A stretch of DNA of 64,000 nt from Cylicocyclus nassatus (taxonomy: Eukaryota > Nematoda > Chromadorea > Rhabditida > Strongylidae), in NCBI GenBank assembly GCA_958299035.1, contig CATQJL010000223.1, positions 73,790,600 through 73,854,599 on the forward strand, given 5' to 3'. Of the stretch, positions 14,801 to 24,329 are shown piece after piece; the first letter of the stretch is position 1, and each line of letters begins with the position of its first letter. Below the pieces are notes generated by a model that was not told the origin of the DNA, did no database searches, and saw nothing but the letters and a program-made list of their open reading frames with translations. A program made the translations under genes and the position numbers.

Positions 14801-16928
14801 AATCACCAAACTAGTCATTTCAGATTTTTGCAACTACCTCTCACTCGCAGCTTCTCGAAAACACACCGACTGAGCAATTTCTCAACTTTGTCCATCAACT
14901 CCATCCGGTCCTGCCAAATGGGTCCTCGTCTGTAAACCTGAATCGAAACGATCAAGTTGAATTATCAATCCAAAGTCTACACTTACGTTGAAACAGACAA
15001 GAAAGGTTTATCTTACCTCATCACTTTCTTCGAGAAGCTGACTGATCGCCATATTGATGGCTTCCATTTGGCCGCTAGTCATTTGCGGTAACTTCTCAAG
15101 AAGGTCTACTCTTTCCCTCATCCTCTATAACAACCATGATTACTTTAGGCTGCGTTCAGACTGATTTCGAAATCCGGGAACAGTTCCAGCACAGCGCTCA
15201 TTTCAAGCGCTGTGCTGGAACTGTTCCCGGATTTCGAAATCAGTCTGAACGCAGCCTTAGGGATGAAAAAAGGGCAAAGTAACCAGAACTAAGGAGTGAC
15301 TTCAAAGCCTACGATCAGAAAATTGTATAATCCCACTTCACCTATCGCCCGATGACAGTGTCGAAGAAAAGAAACGAGTTAACAGTAGAGCTGTCAAACT
15401 CGAGTCCTCCTTCCCAAAATTTATAATACACAACATCACAAGAAGATTTGAACGAGATTCACAATGCGTGGTGTTAATGCCCTGCTCATTATCCTCGTCT
15501 CCTAAGAAAACTGGCTGCGGCTCAGTAATTGCTCACTTGCGCATCATTGGTGGATGTTATACAGTAAATGAAACTATACTCTTCATAGGTTAATCACATG
15601 ATTTGAACATCGCAGACCATCAAAACCTAAGAATCGCAAGATAGTCCGAATACTCTAAATATGCGAAAACAGTACTTCTTCAGCACTACTGGGACAACTT
15701 CTCGACGTTTGGGACAGATTTTCATAAAACCATTCACAAACACATTTGATGTTTTGTAGAGGGGTTCATGCACCTCATAGTCACCTTGAAGGCAAAATAT
15801 GCTTCACAACAGTAACCCACTTGTTCGTCTGCGAAATGCTCGTGCTGTTCAAAGTGACTTCGCACATGTTGTATGCTAGACATATGATAGTCACATAATG
15901 TGCACCAGTATACAGCATGGGGAAAGTTTCCATCGACCTGAACCGAGAAAATTACAGAATGCAGCTGTAATCAAAATGATACCTTATCCATGACTGCAAT
16001 ATGATGTTTGTTGAGATACTCAACTGAACATTCGCTGATAGGATAGCGCTCTCCCTGTCGTACTACAACGACGATGTGATTAATCATTTTAACATAAAAA
16101 AAACTTATGTAGTTTCTAGAAAAAAGTAAGAGTTATCAAAACTGACCAAGATAATCGCATTGTTCAACCTTGTTGACACATTCTTTGACAGCATGTCTGA
16201 GAACGCTTTCTGAGCTGCCAAAATCAATCATGCCGCACATTGTAATTTCTCGACGACCGCTCCATCCTGCGCGTATGAAAATCGCGTTAAAACGAGGTTG
16301 TTGGAGAAGCGACACCTGAAGCTTGAATAACGCATCTCGAAAAGCTTATTAGTGCAATTGACTCACCGCATATTTTTCGCAAATTATGATCTCACTGTTA
16401 TCCATTTCGATAGGAAAATTTTCAAACGAGTAAGATTTGCGATTGTGTTGAGCCTAAAAACAGGTGCTCTAATCAGATTGTAAATCAAAAAAGCACATTA
16501 ACACAGAAATTGAACCCACAGATCGTCAAGTGGTACAAAGCGATTAGGTATTGTCAAACAATAGATTCTTTTGATAATAACCTTTTCCGACTCCGAATTA
16601 ATTCGAGGTCGTGACTGTAACGGCGAACTGCCTTTTTGATTTTGTGCTTCACCAACCGCATTTTCAAATATTCGTGGCTTCGCGACTCCCGAAGAGCCAG
16701 CTCCACCCGAGTAGCGCGGAGCCCCTTGAGCGCTAACGGGGTGAAAGTTTCTTCTCGGTGGATACCTACGATAAAAAATGTAAGGAACCTCAAAGGTTAA
16801 AAATAACTGAAATGATAGATTTTAAAAAGGTATAATAAGATAAGCCCGACGAGTTTGCAAACGATTAGCACAAGGAATTACGTCAACGACGAGAGAAATC
16901 ACCTGCGCTGATAAGGTGTTCGATCCAT
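2835..16928 (-). CDS. cid-1: Terminal uridylyltransferase, TUT4/TUT7 (CID-1/PUP-1/CDE-1) type, 37 exons
   Basis: Adds uridines to RNA 3' ends, a role known for the family in small-RNA and mRNA turnover. All 37 exons join in phase to about 1813 aa (human TUT4 is about 1644). Exons: 16928-16903, 16765-16582, 16453-16367, 16315-16147, 16062-15983, 15937-15821, 15124-15017, 14937-14838, 14786-14640, 14556-14372, 14040-13954, 13888-13793, 13743-13572, 13518-13376, 13325-13173, 13061-12975, 12770-11511, 10474-10340, 10286-10125, 10059-9933, 7788-7688, 7629-7492, 7387-7319, 7243-7175, 7033-6948, 6862-6784, 6727-6641, 6538-6399, 6342-6240, 4944-4822, 4771-4607, 4535-4415, 4362-4226, 3905-3808, 3673-3550, 3318-3223, 2915-2835. 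Domains: C2H2 finger (C194, C197, H210, H214); degenerate nucleotidyltransferase with G297-S298 but D309-L-N311 instead of DxD; PAP core to about 567; charged 420-aa insert (648-1067, one exon) with coiled coil; zinc knuckle C1317-C1330; active nucleotidyltransferase G1392-S1393, D1404, D1406, D1465; PAP-associated domain; zinc knuckle C1699-C1712; Q-rich tail. The start was chosen because only this ATG reads in phase into exon 2. Weakest junctions are exons 16/17 and 25/26. Confidence 0.9.
5166..6186. mobile_element. Mariner-type foldback element in a uridylyltransferase intron
   Basis: Ends are TTAGGTCATTCCGAAAG and its inverse, flanked by TA on both sides (5164-5165 and 6187-6188), which is the Tc1/mariner target pattern. 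Arms are long: similarity between the left part (to about 5540) and the right part (from about 5810) continues for more than 300 bases with scattered differences. The centre has a 73-aa open frame but no recognisable DDE transposase, so the copy is non-autonomous. It lies between the exons at 6342-6240 and 4944-4822, in the same orientation-neutral form as the other foldbacks in this window. Confidence 0.8.
8095..8850. repeat. Foldback repeat with outward-facing hammerhead-core-like motifs, inside an intron
   Basis: Two arms (about 8095-8430 and 8555-8850) are inverted copies, for example GTTGTTTGTGAGTTGGATAC on the right and its complement near 8250. A motif of the form CTGAGGA, then 12-13 bases, then GAAACGTTAGGC occurs near the left end on the minus strand (8114-8150) and near the right end on the plus strand (8808-8840). 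The same layout is found at 57046-58548, where a GIY-YIG fragment ties it to Penelope-like elements. The 156-aa frame that starts at 8793 runs out of the right arm and shows no family resemblance. Confidence 0.6.
15148..15256. mobile_element. 109-bp MITE with perfect arms, TTA target duplication
   Basis: Two 51-base arms are perfect inverted copies, starting GGCTGCGTTCAGACTGA, with a 7-base loop. TTA flanks it on both sides (15145-15147 and 15257-15259). A 3-bp TWA-type duplication suggests the PIF/Harbinger group, but there is no coding sequence to confirm this. The arms are identical, so the insertion is young or was recently homogenised. It sits in the intron before the exon at 15124-15017 of the uridylyltransferase gene. 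The end sequence resembles that of the large element at 24330-26117. Confidence 0.85.
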
Positions 16929-17016
16929 TTCCCATCAAATGACGCGTAGGATACAAATGATGAGAATATGTGATATGGCTAGCTTTAGAGTCCTGGAGCA
17001 CTTGTTCTCTATTTAG

Positions 17017-17019
17017 TCT
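17017..17019 (-). promoter_or_regulatory. Candidate spliced-leader trans-splice acceptor for the uridylyltransferase gene
   Basis: On the minus strand an A/T-rich tract ends in ACACTTTTAG, then ACTAAATAG, about 90 bases upstream of the ATG at 16928. There is no in-frame upstream exon. The site lies about 100 bases after a minus-strand AATAAA (17118-17123), the spacing expected for SL2-type trans-splicing in nematode operons. This is inferred from geometry and acceptor shape only. Confidence 0.4.
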
Positions 17020-17117
17020 AAAAGTGTAATTTTAATATAGACGATTCTGCGACTATGATATAGGAAGTCGACAGACGGCTACTAATTATCAAATTGCAAA
17101 AATCTCTTTAGCAAACA

Positions 17118-17123
17118 TTTATT
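17118..17123 (-). terminator. Poly(A) signal AATAAA after the acidic terminal exon
   Basis: The hexamer reads AATAAA on the minus strand, about 140 bases after the TAA at 17265. It would serve the transcript that ends with the acidic exon at 17265-17363. Confidence 0.5.
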
Positions 17124-17264
17124 GCGAGAAAAGCATAGAAAGGACAAGAGATATCAGAGAAGCATGACAAAAATGCCAATTTGAACCCATTCTTCGGCAA
17201 CTGTCGGACTGTTGTGTAGTTGCAGACCACGCTGACAGCAGACAATCCAGATCACCATGATGTG

Positions 17265-17363
17265 TTAATGGTCGTCGCCGCTGTCTTCTTCTTCCTCATC
17301 CATATCATCAGTTCGAAGACCACAAGACCCATCATTGATATATCTCATTTCATCTTTAGCGCG
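17265..17363 (-). CDS. Terminal exon with acidic tail, probably 3' end of the VEM-1/PGRMC transcript
   Basis: A TTTTTCAG acceptor is followed by a 32-codon frame in phase 0 that ends TDDMDEEEEDSGDDH and stop. Acidic C-termini are common in MAPR proteins, and the next upstream minus-strand gene is the VEM-1 homologue. The join is not clean. The strong donor in that gene (after CCAGC, then GTAAGA) would put this exon out of frame and end the protein as ...PAALKMK. Only the weak donor GTTCCA keeps the acidic frame. It could instead belong to an isoform, to 3' UTR, or to another gene whose other exons I did not find. Confidence 0.4.
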   Translation of the reverse strand, partial: RAKDEMRYINDGSCGLRTDDMDEEEEDSGDDH

Positions 17364-18230
17364 CTGAAAAAGGCGTAAACTGGGTGAGAAAAAAGTTTTT
17401 TTTTTGCTGCTAACTTCGAACAGTTTTTCTTCCTCAATATCATAAAAAAGCCACGAAGACGAAATGAACTTCTATTTTTACCACTTGAAAGCAGCACCAT
17501 TTCGATCACAGTCATCTAGGTCAACTCAGCCAATGCAAGCTGAGCCAAAAGACTGCCTTTCACTCCTCTCGGAGCACGGTATTTCTATCGTACTCTGAGA
17601 GATTACCGTTGAAGTGGACACTAGTTTTCAGCACGAAGAGTAGTCCCAGAGCAAAATTTACCGAGAAGACTACCGGTCGAAATCGCGTCAGGCCGGGCAC
17701 AACGTGGATTGAAACTGTACTGTTTGTACTGTGCCGATAATTGATCATGTGCTGTGACTGCACGAATGGTACACAGCTTTGCATGGCTGCAAACGCTGCG
17801 ATGTATATACAGCTGCCCCTTGCTCTAGAAACTTGATTTTTCGCACCACAACTTTTTTATGCGACAAAATAAATGCAAAGGTAAATTATAACTTTGAACC
17901 GCTTCGTTTGGCTATTGATGAGAATATATTAGCCACACTTTACACTGAAGAGGGTTCTTCCCAGAATGTTGTCTACGAAAACAACCTTGGCTGGATGGCG
18001 AATGTTTTGGTCAAGAATGTGCACTTACTAGACAAATAGAGCGGGGTATGGAATGGAACCGGGAAAGGGAGAAAGCTGCAATCAGACAAGTTCTATGTTT
18101 GGGACGATATATGACGTCAGCAGGAAATGATCAAGATGTGCGATTTCTCCGCCTGTCGCCGACTTGAAACCCTAATTCTAGCTATAGTCTTCAAAAAAAA
18201 AATTAAACAACTACTTTACTGACTGCACAG
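17364..18230. other. Intronic or intergenic sequence, no supported gene
   Basis: An 86-codon plus-strand frame (17779-18039) has fairly protein-like composition, but I found no splice partners and no family. A stretch around 17930 is weakly similar to one near 33700. It may be a decayed repeat. Confidence 0.3.
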
Positions 18231-18445
18231 ATTTTCCACTCATTGAGTTCGCGGGATTTGATGAAAAACTGACTGAAATATTCACGGGTTTACTCACAGT
18301 TGCATTTCCAGCTTTATTTCCAACTATTTACCCAATTCAACCGTTTGAATCTATTCCAGAATGGAAGAATGCACAACCAAAGCAGCTATCATCTGCTCCC
18401 AGATTCGATAGAGGCGGAGTCGGCTCAGAGCGTTGCCACTTTTGA
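18231..18445 (+). CDS. Possible terminal exon, unrecognised (68+ aa)
   Basis: After a CACAG acceptor a plus-strand frame runs 71 codons to TGA. It begins FPLIEFAGFDEKLTEIF, has a hydrophobic middle (GLLTVAFPALFP) and a hydrophilic end. Two other frames over the same bases are also open, so the coding claim is weak. No upstream exon was identified. It would lie on the opposite strand within the long gap between the VEM-1 exons and the acidic exon. It could be a gene remnant. Confidence 0.22.
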
Positions 18446-18746
18446 TAGCGACGGTTTAACAGTTTCTCCACGTTATCAGAAGTCCAATCTTCCCTCTATA
18501 CGAATCTGGTCAGGTACTTCCTTTGGAAATTTTGGATGCCTATAGAACCCTGTAAACCACCAAATATGTGCTTACATGTCCATCGCGATAAAAATTACGC
18601 TTTTTGACATACACCCAATGTTGGTGATACAAATCGTAATGCGGGAAAGTCCATCGTCACAATTACCCACTCAGCTATTCGGTGCTCATGACCATGCAGC
18701 AAGGCTTTGAATCAGAGCAAATGGACACGATGTCGCTGTATGTATG

Positions 18747-19830
18747 ACTAGCTGGCTTACCCGGCTCCGCCGTATCCGGACCAAACTTGGCACACATACA
18801 CTTCGGGCCCCGGCAAGTGTCACAGTCCACTTTTCGTTATCGATCGATGTCGATTTTACCGATTTTTATCGATTTTTTTGCAGAGTTCACCTACAGGGCT
18901 AGGAGTTGGCACAGGGGGGGAAGTGAGCATGGGGATTCCGAATACAACATTAGTTTTCAGGATCGTCCATTACTTTTATCGATTTTATCGATTTTTTTGT
19001 AAAGTTTGACCTGCGGGGCTGGGAGTTTGCACAGGGGGGTAATCGAGCATGCTGATTACGAACACAATATTAGTTTTCAGGATCGTCCATTACTTTTATC
19101 GATTTTATCGATTTTTTTTTGTAAAGTTTGACCTGCGGGGCTGGGAGTTTGCACAGGGGGGTAATCGAGCATGCTGATTACGAACACAATATTAGTTTTC
19201 AGGATCGTCCATTACTTTTTCGATTTTATCGATTTTTTGAAAATTTGAGCTAGGGGGCTGGAATTTGGCACAGGAGTGTAATCGAGCATGCTGATCACCC
19301 CCCTTGGGGGTGATCAGCATGCTCGTTTACCCCCCCTGTGCCAACTCCCAGCCCCCTAGCTCAAACTTTGCAAAAAAATCGATAAAATCGATAAAAGTAA
19401 TCGATAATCCTGAAAACCAATATTGTATTCGGAATCCCCATGCTCGATTACCCCCCTGTGCCAACTCCCAGCCCCGTAGCTCAAACTTTGCAAAAAAATC
19501 GATAAAATCGATAAAAGTAATCGATAATCCTGAAAACCAATATTGTATCCGGAATCCCCATGCTCGATTACCCCCCTGTGCCAACTCCCAGCCCCGTAGG
19601 TGAACTCAGCAAAAAAATCGATAAAAATCGATAAAATCGATATCGATCGATGACGAAAAGTAGCCTATGACACCCGCCGGGGCCCGTAGTGTATGTGTGC
19701 CAAGTTTGGTCCGGGTCGGTTCAGAAATGGAATTTTCTATTCGGAACATACGTACACACAGACAGACATACAGACAGACATACAGACAGACATACAGACA
19801 GACAAACAGACATTCAGCTTTATATATAAG
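18747..19830 (-). mobile_element. Helentron-like non-autonomous element, copy A
   Basis: On the minus strand it opens with TATATATAAAGCTGAATGTC, then a CTGT/CTGTATGT microsatellite, then a block with TTCCGAATAGAAAATTCC and CTTGGCACACATACAC. Next come ATCGAT-rich repeat units (about 120 bases each, repeated several times) and a central palindrome near 19277-19335. It ends in GGCGGAGCCGGGTAAGCCAGCTAGT-like sequence. That kind of 3' end, with a short GC hairpin and CTAGT, is known from Helentron/HINE elements. There is no Rep or helicase coding. Copy C at 32209-33289 is nearly the same length and structure in the opposite orientation. Confidence 0.6.
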
Positions 19831-20509
19831 ATTATTGTTGATCCTTTGTGTATCAAAAGAGATGTATCTGAGAGACAAGTTGAGGTGAAACCAATTACGA
19901 CCCTATTTTTTTCCTTGATTCATTAGCAAAACTCATCATAGGTTTACGGACTGTTCCCTCTCTTTCGCGCTCCAAAGTCATCAAAAAACAAAGCGCACAA
20001 AATTCCGAACCGACAGACCTGATTCATTCTCTTCTGTTCGAGTATAGCCAACAATGAATGCTCCATAGATGGACAAACTTCATGAACCCATAGCGGATCG
20101 TCCCATTTTGATGGAAGTGATGGTGCGTGAAACGGATACATAAAAGCCATTATTTCAAGCTGCGACGTTTGTGCTGGAATTCGATTCAGAGACTCTCAAT
20201 GATATGTTGAAACAGTTGGACTTCATGATTAATGTAAACTATGTGGATGTCATCGATAGTCATGGATATCAAAGATATGGAACGACAAACATTCAATCAT
20301 AATCAAGTGCAACAAAAGATTCGCAACTTTATTGAAAGATTGCATAACAAAACATATTTGACACATTCAAGAGACAAAAACTGGGTTAATGGTTCATCAC
20401 TTTTAATGGGTTATTATACCAGTAAAGATGTCTGTAAGTATACCATACTTAGCTGAGATTAATTTACGGCAATGTAAATGTACCAAAGCAAAGACGAGAA
20501 ATCTAGTTC

Positions 20510-21288
20510 TTACGCTGGAACCGATGACATTGCTCCTCCGTAGTCAGTGCGATTTTCCCCTTCCTTGATTAATTTACCTACAGTTGGGTATTTGTATTTG
20601 AAAGACGACTCCCATTCGTTTGCGGTTTCCTAATATAATGAATAAGGCAATAAATCAAAGGACAAATAAAAGCAATGAGCTTTGCTCACCTTCTGATCAC
20701 TTGTTAAATCTTCATGATCGTCCCATTCGTCTCTCACGTCCTTCACATTCATGGTGGAAAGAGCCCTGGTAGCATCCCTCCCAGCCATGGCCCCATATGG
20801 ACCACCAGGGCCATAGAAATTATGGCCACGTGATACATCGTAGATCTGAATATGGACATTATCAATTACATCTTTGCAGGAGATAGCAAACAGCAAACAA
20901 AAAGTTATCTTTGCACAGCTCAGCCGATATGAACAGAAATAATAGCAAAAAGCCCACCGTTCCATTCAAAGCAAACAGTATGTGCTCATCCTGCACTCCA
21001 TCGTATTTTCGCAACTCTTTCAGAGTCATGTCTTGCTTAGGAAGGGGTGGAACCTGAAGGGAATTTTTTATATTTAGTCATTGAAAAATTTTGAGACTGA
21101 TTCAAGCAATATTTCTCGAATTAATTCGTTAATGAGAAAGGAAGATGTCTAAGACCTACAATACGTGGCTTTGGCGGTGTCACTTCTGGCTCCCTTTGTC
21201 TTCGCATCCATCTGTAGACAAGGACTAGCAGAAGCGCTATTAGTACCCAGTCAAGGGCTGTCACTTCAAGAATAGACGCGAAGTCCAT
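20510..21288 (-). CDS. vem-1: Membrane-associated progesterone receptor component homologue (MAPR/PGRMC, VEM-1 type)
   Basis: Small haem-binding cytochrome b5-like membrane protein; in C. elegans VEM-1 acts in axon guidance and receptor localisation, and PGRMC1 supports P450 and sterol functions. Four exons join in phase: 21288-21160, 21053-20958, 20845-20690, 20629-20510, giving 166 aa if the TAA after VPA is used (human PGRMC1 is 195). Residues about 12-27 form one membrane segment, followed by basic WMRRQRE. The cytochrome b5-like core has the family signature FYGPGGPYGAMAGRDATRA, then WESSFKYKYPTVGKL. The ATG follows ATCGATTTAG, a possible trans-splice acceptor. A strong donor overlaps the stop, so the C-terminus may continue into the acidic exon at 17265-17363. 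The intron between would hold Helentron copy A. Confidence 0.88.
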
Positions 21289-23406
21289 GAACTAAATCGA
21301 TATTTGAGAAAGCAGTACAATGGCGACATACATACTTCCCGATTACAAAAGCGGATTTTCGATCTAATGAAGTAGCAAATCAAATAGACATTACTACTCT
21401 GAACGAGATCACAAAAAGACAGTGATTACGATTTTGAACTACAATACAACTAAAAAATGCTGGGCATTTAATAAAGTCCAAAAAAAGGTACTTCAATTCA
21501 TCTGTAGCAAAAGACCCCTTTCGTCCAAGAAATTTTTTGCTAAATATCACAGTCCGCAAAGAAATGGATTTTTTTCCATAGGACATGACAGTCGCACTAT
21601 TTCTATAGATAGCCAACAGTATGATCTGTATATTTCACGTTGTGAACAGAACAGTACAGATAGAAATAACCACGGATAACATCAACAAGCGGGGAGACTA
21701 TCGATTAGGAATGTTTGTGATGAGAATGTGATAAAAAAATGAATCAAAAGTGGAATCGGTGATCCGATGCTGGGACAGAATATAAGAGAAAACTGACGAA
21801 AATAGTCTCAACACTATTTTGAATTGTGTGGCGAAATTCGACCCTACAGTTCCTTTAAAACTAACAACATATTAATTATTTTGATTCCTCAAGTGTTTCA
21901 AGTTTATCTTTCAAATCTTGTTATTAAGACTTCCAACCAACAAACTTTATATTTATGGAACAATTCCTTCATAGTTGTCAAATCTGTTACGATAAGCAAA
22001 AAGTAAGATAAGAACAAAGATCTGCCTCATGCTGTATTACTAAACGTGGCCAGTTTCTCGTGCACACGTGGCATTGCAGCTCTCCTGCAAAAGACATATT
22101 CAATCATTTCGCGCTAGTTATAACAGGCATGCGCTTGTATGTATACTTTAGTCGCTTGGTATCGTTCACTCCGCAACTGCTACCTCTCCTCTGCTCGACC
22201 TGCCGAACCCTGGCGCGATGTAACGCGCAACATCTCGGCTAAAAGGTACCGCATCGTCAAAGTGGGGGTTGATGAGGTTATGATGGCCTACTAGCGGGGG
22301 CTCCTGCACTAGGCAAATCCCTAAGTTGCGTAGCTGCGAATGACGTATTTCAGCACCCGGCGTATATCAGCGGCGCAGCCCGCGACTTGCATTGCGCCCT
22401 TCTCGAAAACGGGGGTTTTGGGGGTTTCGCAGACTCTCGACTCTATATTCGATCAGGGCCTTCAGAAGGCCTAGAAGTGACAAAAAATATGGAAGTCGAG
22501 AATCTGGGTAGAGGTGCCTTAGCCAAAACTCTCGTCGCATGTTTTTCAAATTGTCAACGTGTACGATACGTGACGCAGGTAAAGTATGTTTCAACCCGGA
22601 GCGAACGAAACATTTCACTTGAAGCAGCGCGTCGGCATCGGTGGAGGCTTCGTGAGCGCACGCATTGAAATTTTGCCAGGCAAAAGATGAGGGAAATGAT
22701 AAAAGGTGCAGACAAGGGTTTTAGCACGATGTACAGTGAGCTCAACCCAGTTTAGGCAGATTATACCGATCCGTAAGTTCCTGAACATTTCTAGCACAGC
22801 GCACAGTTCGAGAACTTCCGGAACTTACAGATCAGCATGAACCCAGCATTAAGCTTTCAAACTGTTCCTGCACAGCGCTCTGTTTGGGCGTTGCGCTCGA
22901 ACTGTTCAGTATGAACGCACCCATAGGCGGGATTGGAGACGGGCATCCGCTTCGCAATGGTTCCCACGTCTGCGCCTCTTCTTCCTCCTCAGACTTTGCT
23001 TGGCAAAATGCTATCGCTGTGCCTTCAGCTTGCCTCCTGCCCCGCAAAGCGTTCAGCTGCAGACGCGCTGCTCCACGTGAAATGTTAAGCCTACTCAAAG
23101 CTGGGTCAGACTGTACTGTATCTCTGAAACGACCGAGCACTGCGAAGGGGCGCCCGGCAATCCAATCTCCGCTTAGATGGGATTGCAACTCACTGCAGCA
23201 GCATGTGGAGCAGTATCTTAACATGTCCGAATGCACCCAAGATATTATCCCTTCTATTGGAAAGGATTGAAATCGCTTTGCACACATTGTCTTAACAACT
23301 CTTACCATGCTTTTTCCTGTAGTAACATAAATCGAAGTATGGACTCGCACAATCGTGCTTGTTTGAGATATCTGCGAAACATTTTCGAATCTCTTAAAGA
23401 ATGAAT
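21289..23406. other. Intergenic, repeat fragments, no gene seen
   Basis: The first part (to about 22050) is plain AT-rich sequence. From 22380 to 22520 there is a degraded piece related to the element at 31773-32080 (shared GCCTTCAGAAGGCC-like and GGGGGTTTCGC blocks). From about 22560 to 23100 lie blocks with CTTTGCTTGGCAAAATGC that recur at 47020-47100. The frames seen here sit inside these repeats. Confidence 0.5.
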
Positions 23407-23898
23407 CTTATATATAAAGCTGAATGTCTGTTTGTATGTCTGTCTGTCTGTATGTCTGTCTGTCTGTCTGTCTGTGTGTACTTATGTTCCGAATAGAAAA
23501 TTCCATTTCTGAACCGATCCGGACCAAACTTGGCACACATACACATCGGGCCCCGGCGGGTGTCATAGGCCACTTTTCGTCATCGGTCGATATCGATTTT
23601 ATCGATTTTTTGCAAAATTCGAGCTACGGGGCTGGGAGTTGACACAGGGGGGTAATCGAGCATGCTGATCACCCCCGTGGGGGTGATCAGCATGCTCGAT
23701 TACACCCCTCTGCCAAATTCCAGCCCCCTAGCTCAAATTTTGCAAAAAATCGATAAAATCGACGTCGATCGATAACGAAAAGTGAAGTGTGACACCCGCC
23801 GGGGAACAATGCGTATGTGTGCCAAGTTTGGTCCGGATCGGTTAAGAAATGGAATTTTCTATTCGGAACATACGGCGGAGCCGGGTAAGCCAGCTAGT
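23407..23898 (+). mobile_element. Helentron-like non-autonomous element, copy B (short)
   Basis: Same 5' end (TTATATATAAAGCTGAATGTC, then CTGT repeats) and same 3' end (GGAGCCGGGTAAGCCAGCTAGT-like) as copies A and C. Only one pair of ATCGAT units surrounds the central palindrome (about 23655-23705). At about 490 bp it is an internally reduced relative of the 1.08-kb copies. No coding sequence. Confidence 0.6.
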
Positions 23899-24329
23899 GA
23901 TATATATGCGGTACCATCCAGAGCGCGGCACTGAAGTTATACTCAGACGATCGCAAAAAACTTCCGAGCAAACTGAGCTTTTGAGACTTCCGGTGCAGAC
24001 GCTCCGAATGGTCCGTGTGGTGTAGCCCTGTGCCATGGGCCCTGCCCGTACCTGGATGTCCAATAGGAGTGTGTTCCCCCGGAAGTCTTAGAAGCTCAGT
24101 TTGCCCCGGAACTTTTGCGATTTTCTGAGTAGAAGCACGCACAAGACTTTGTTGTTTTGCAAAATAATGAGGATATCGTAAAATATTTTCTTCTACTACA
24201 GAGCACTTTTCAGGCACAGACTTCAAGGTCGAGTTAGTATACTGTCATGCTTTAATGTTTTCATCTCACGAGTGCGCGAAACTCGAAAGTAAGGCAGCTA
24301 ATAGCGGTGCAGCACAGTAGCAACCGTAT

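Noticed and set aside
17560..17784. 74-codon minus-strand frame between the acidic exon and the repeat province
   Set aside because: No acceptor or donor in phase with the acidic exon and no family resemblance.
18840..19260. Evenly spaced repeats that could suggest a CRISPR array
   Set aside because: Units are long, carry no unique spacers, have transposon ends outside them, and the genome is eukaryotic.
19304..19603. Frames on both strands with repeated ANSQPRSSNFAKKSIKS-like units
   Set aside because: They arise from tandem ATCGAT-rich units of the Helentron-like element and exist on both strands.
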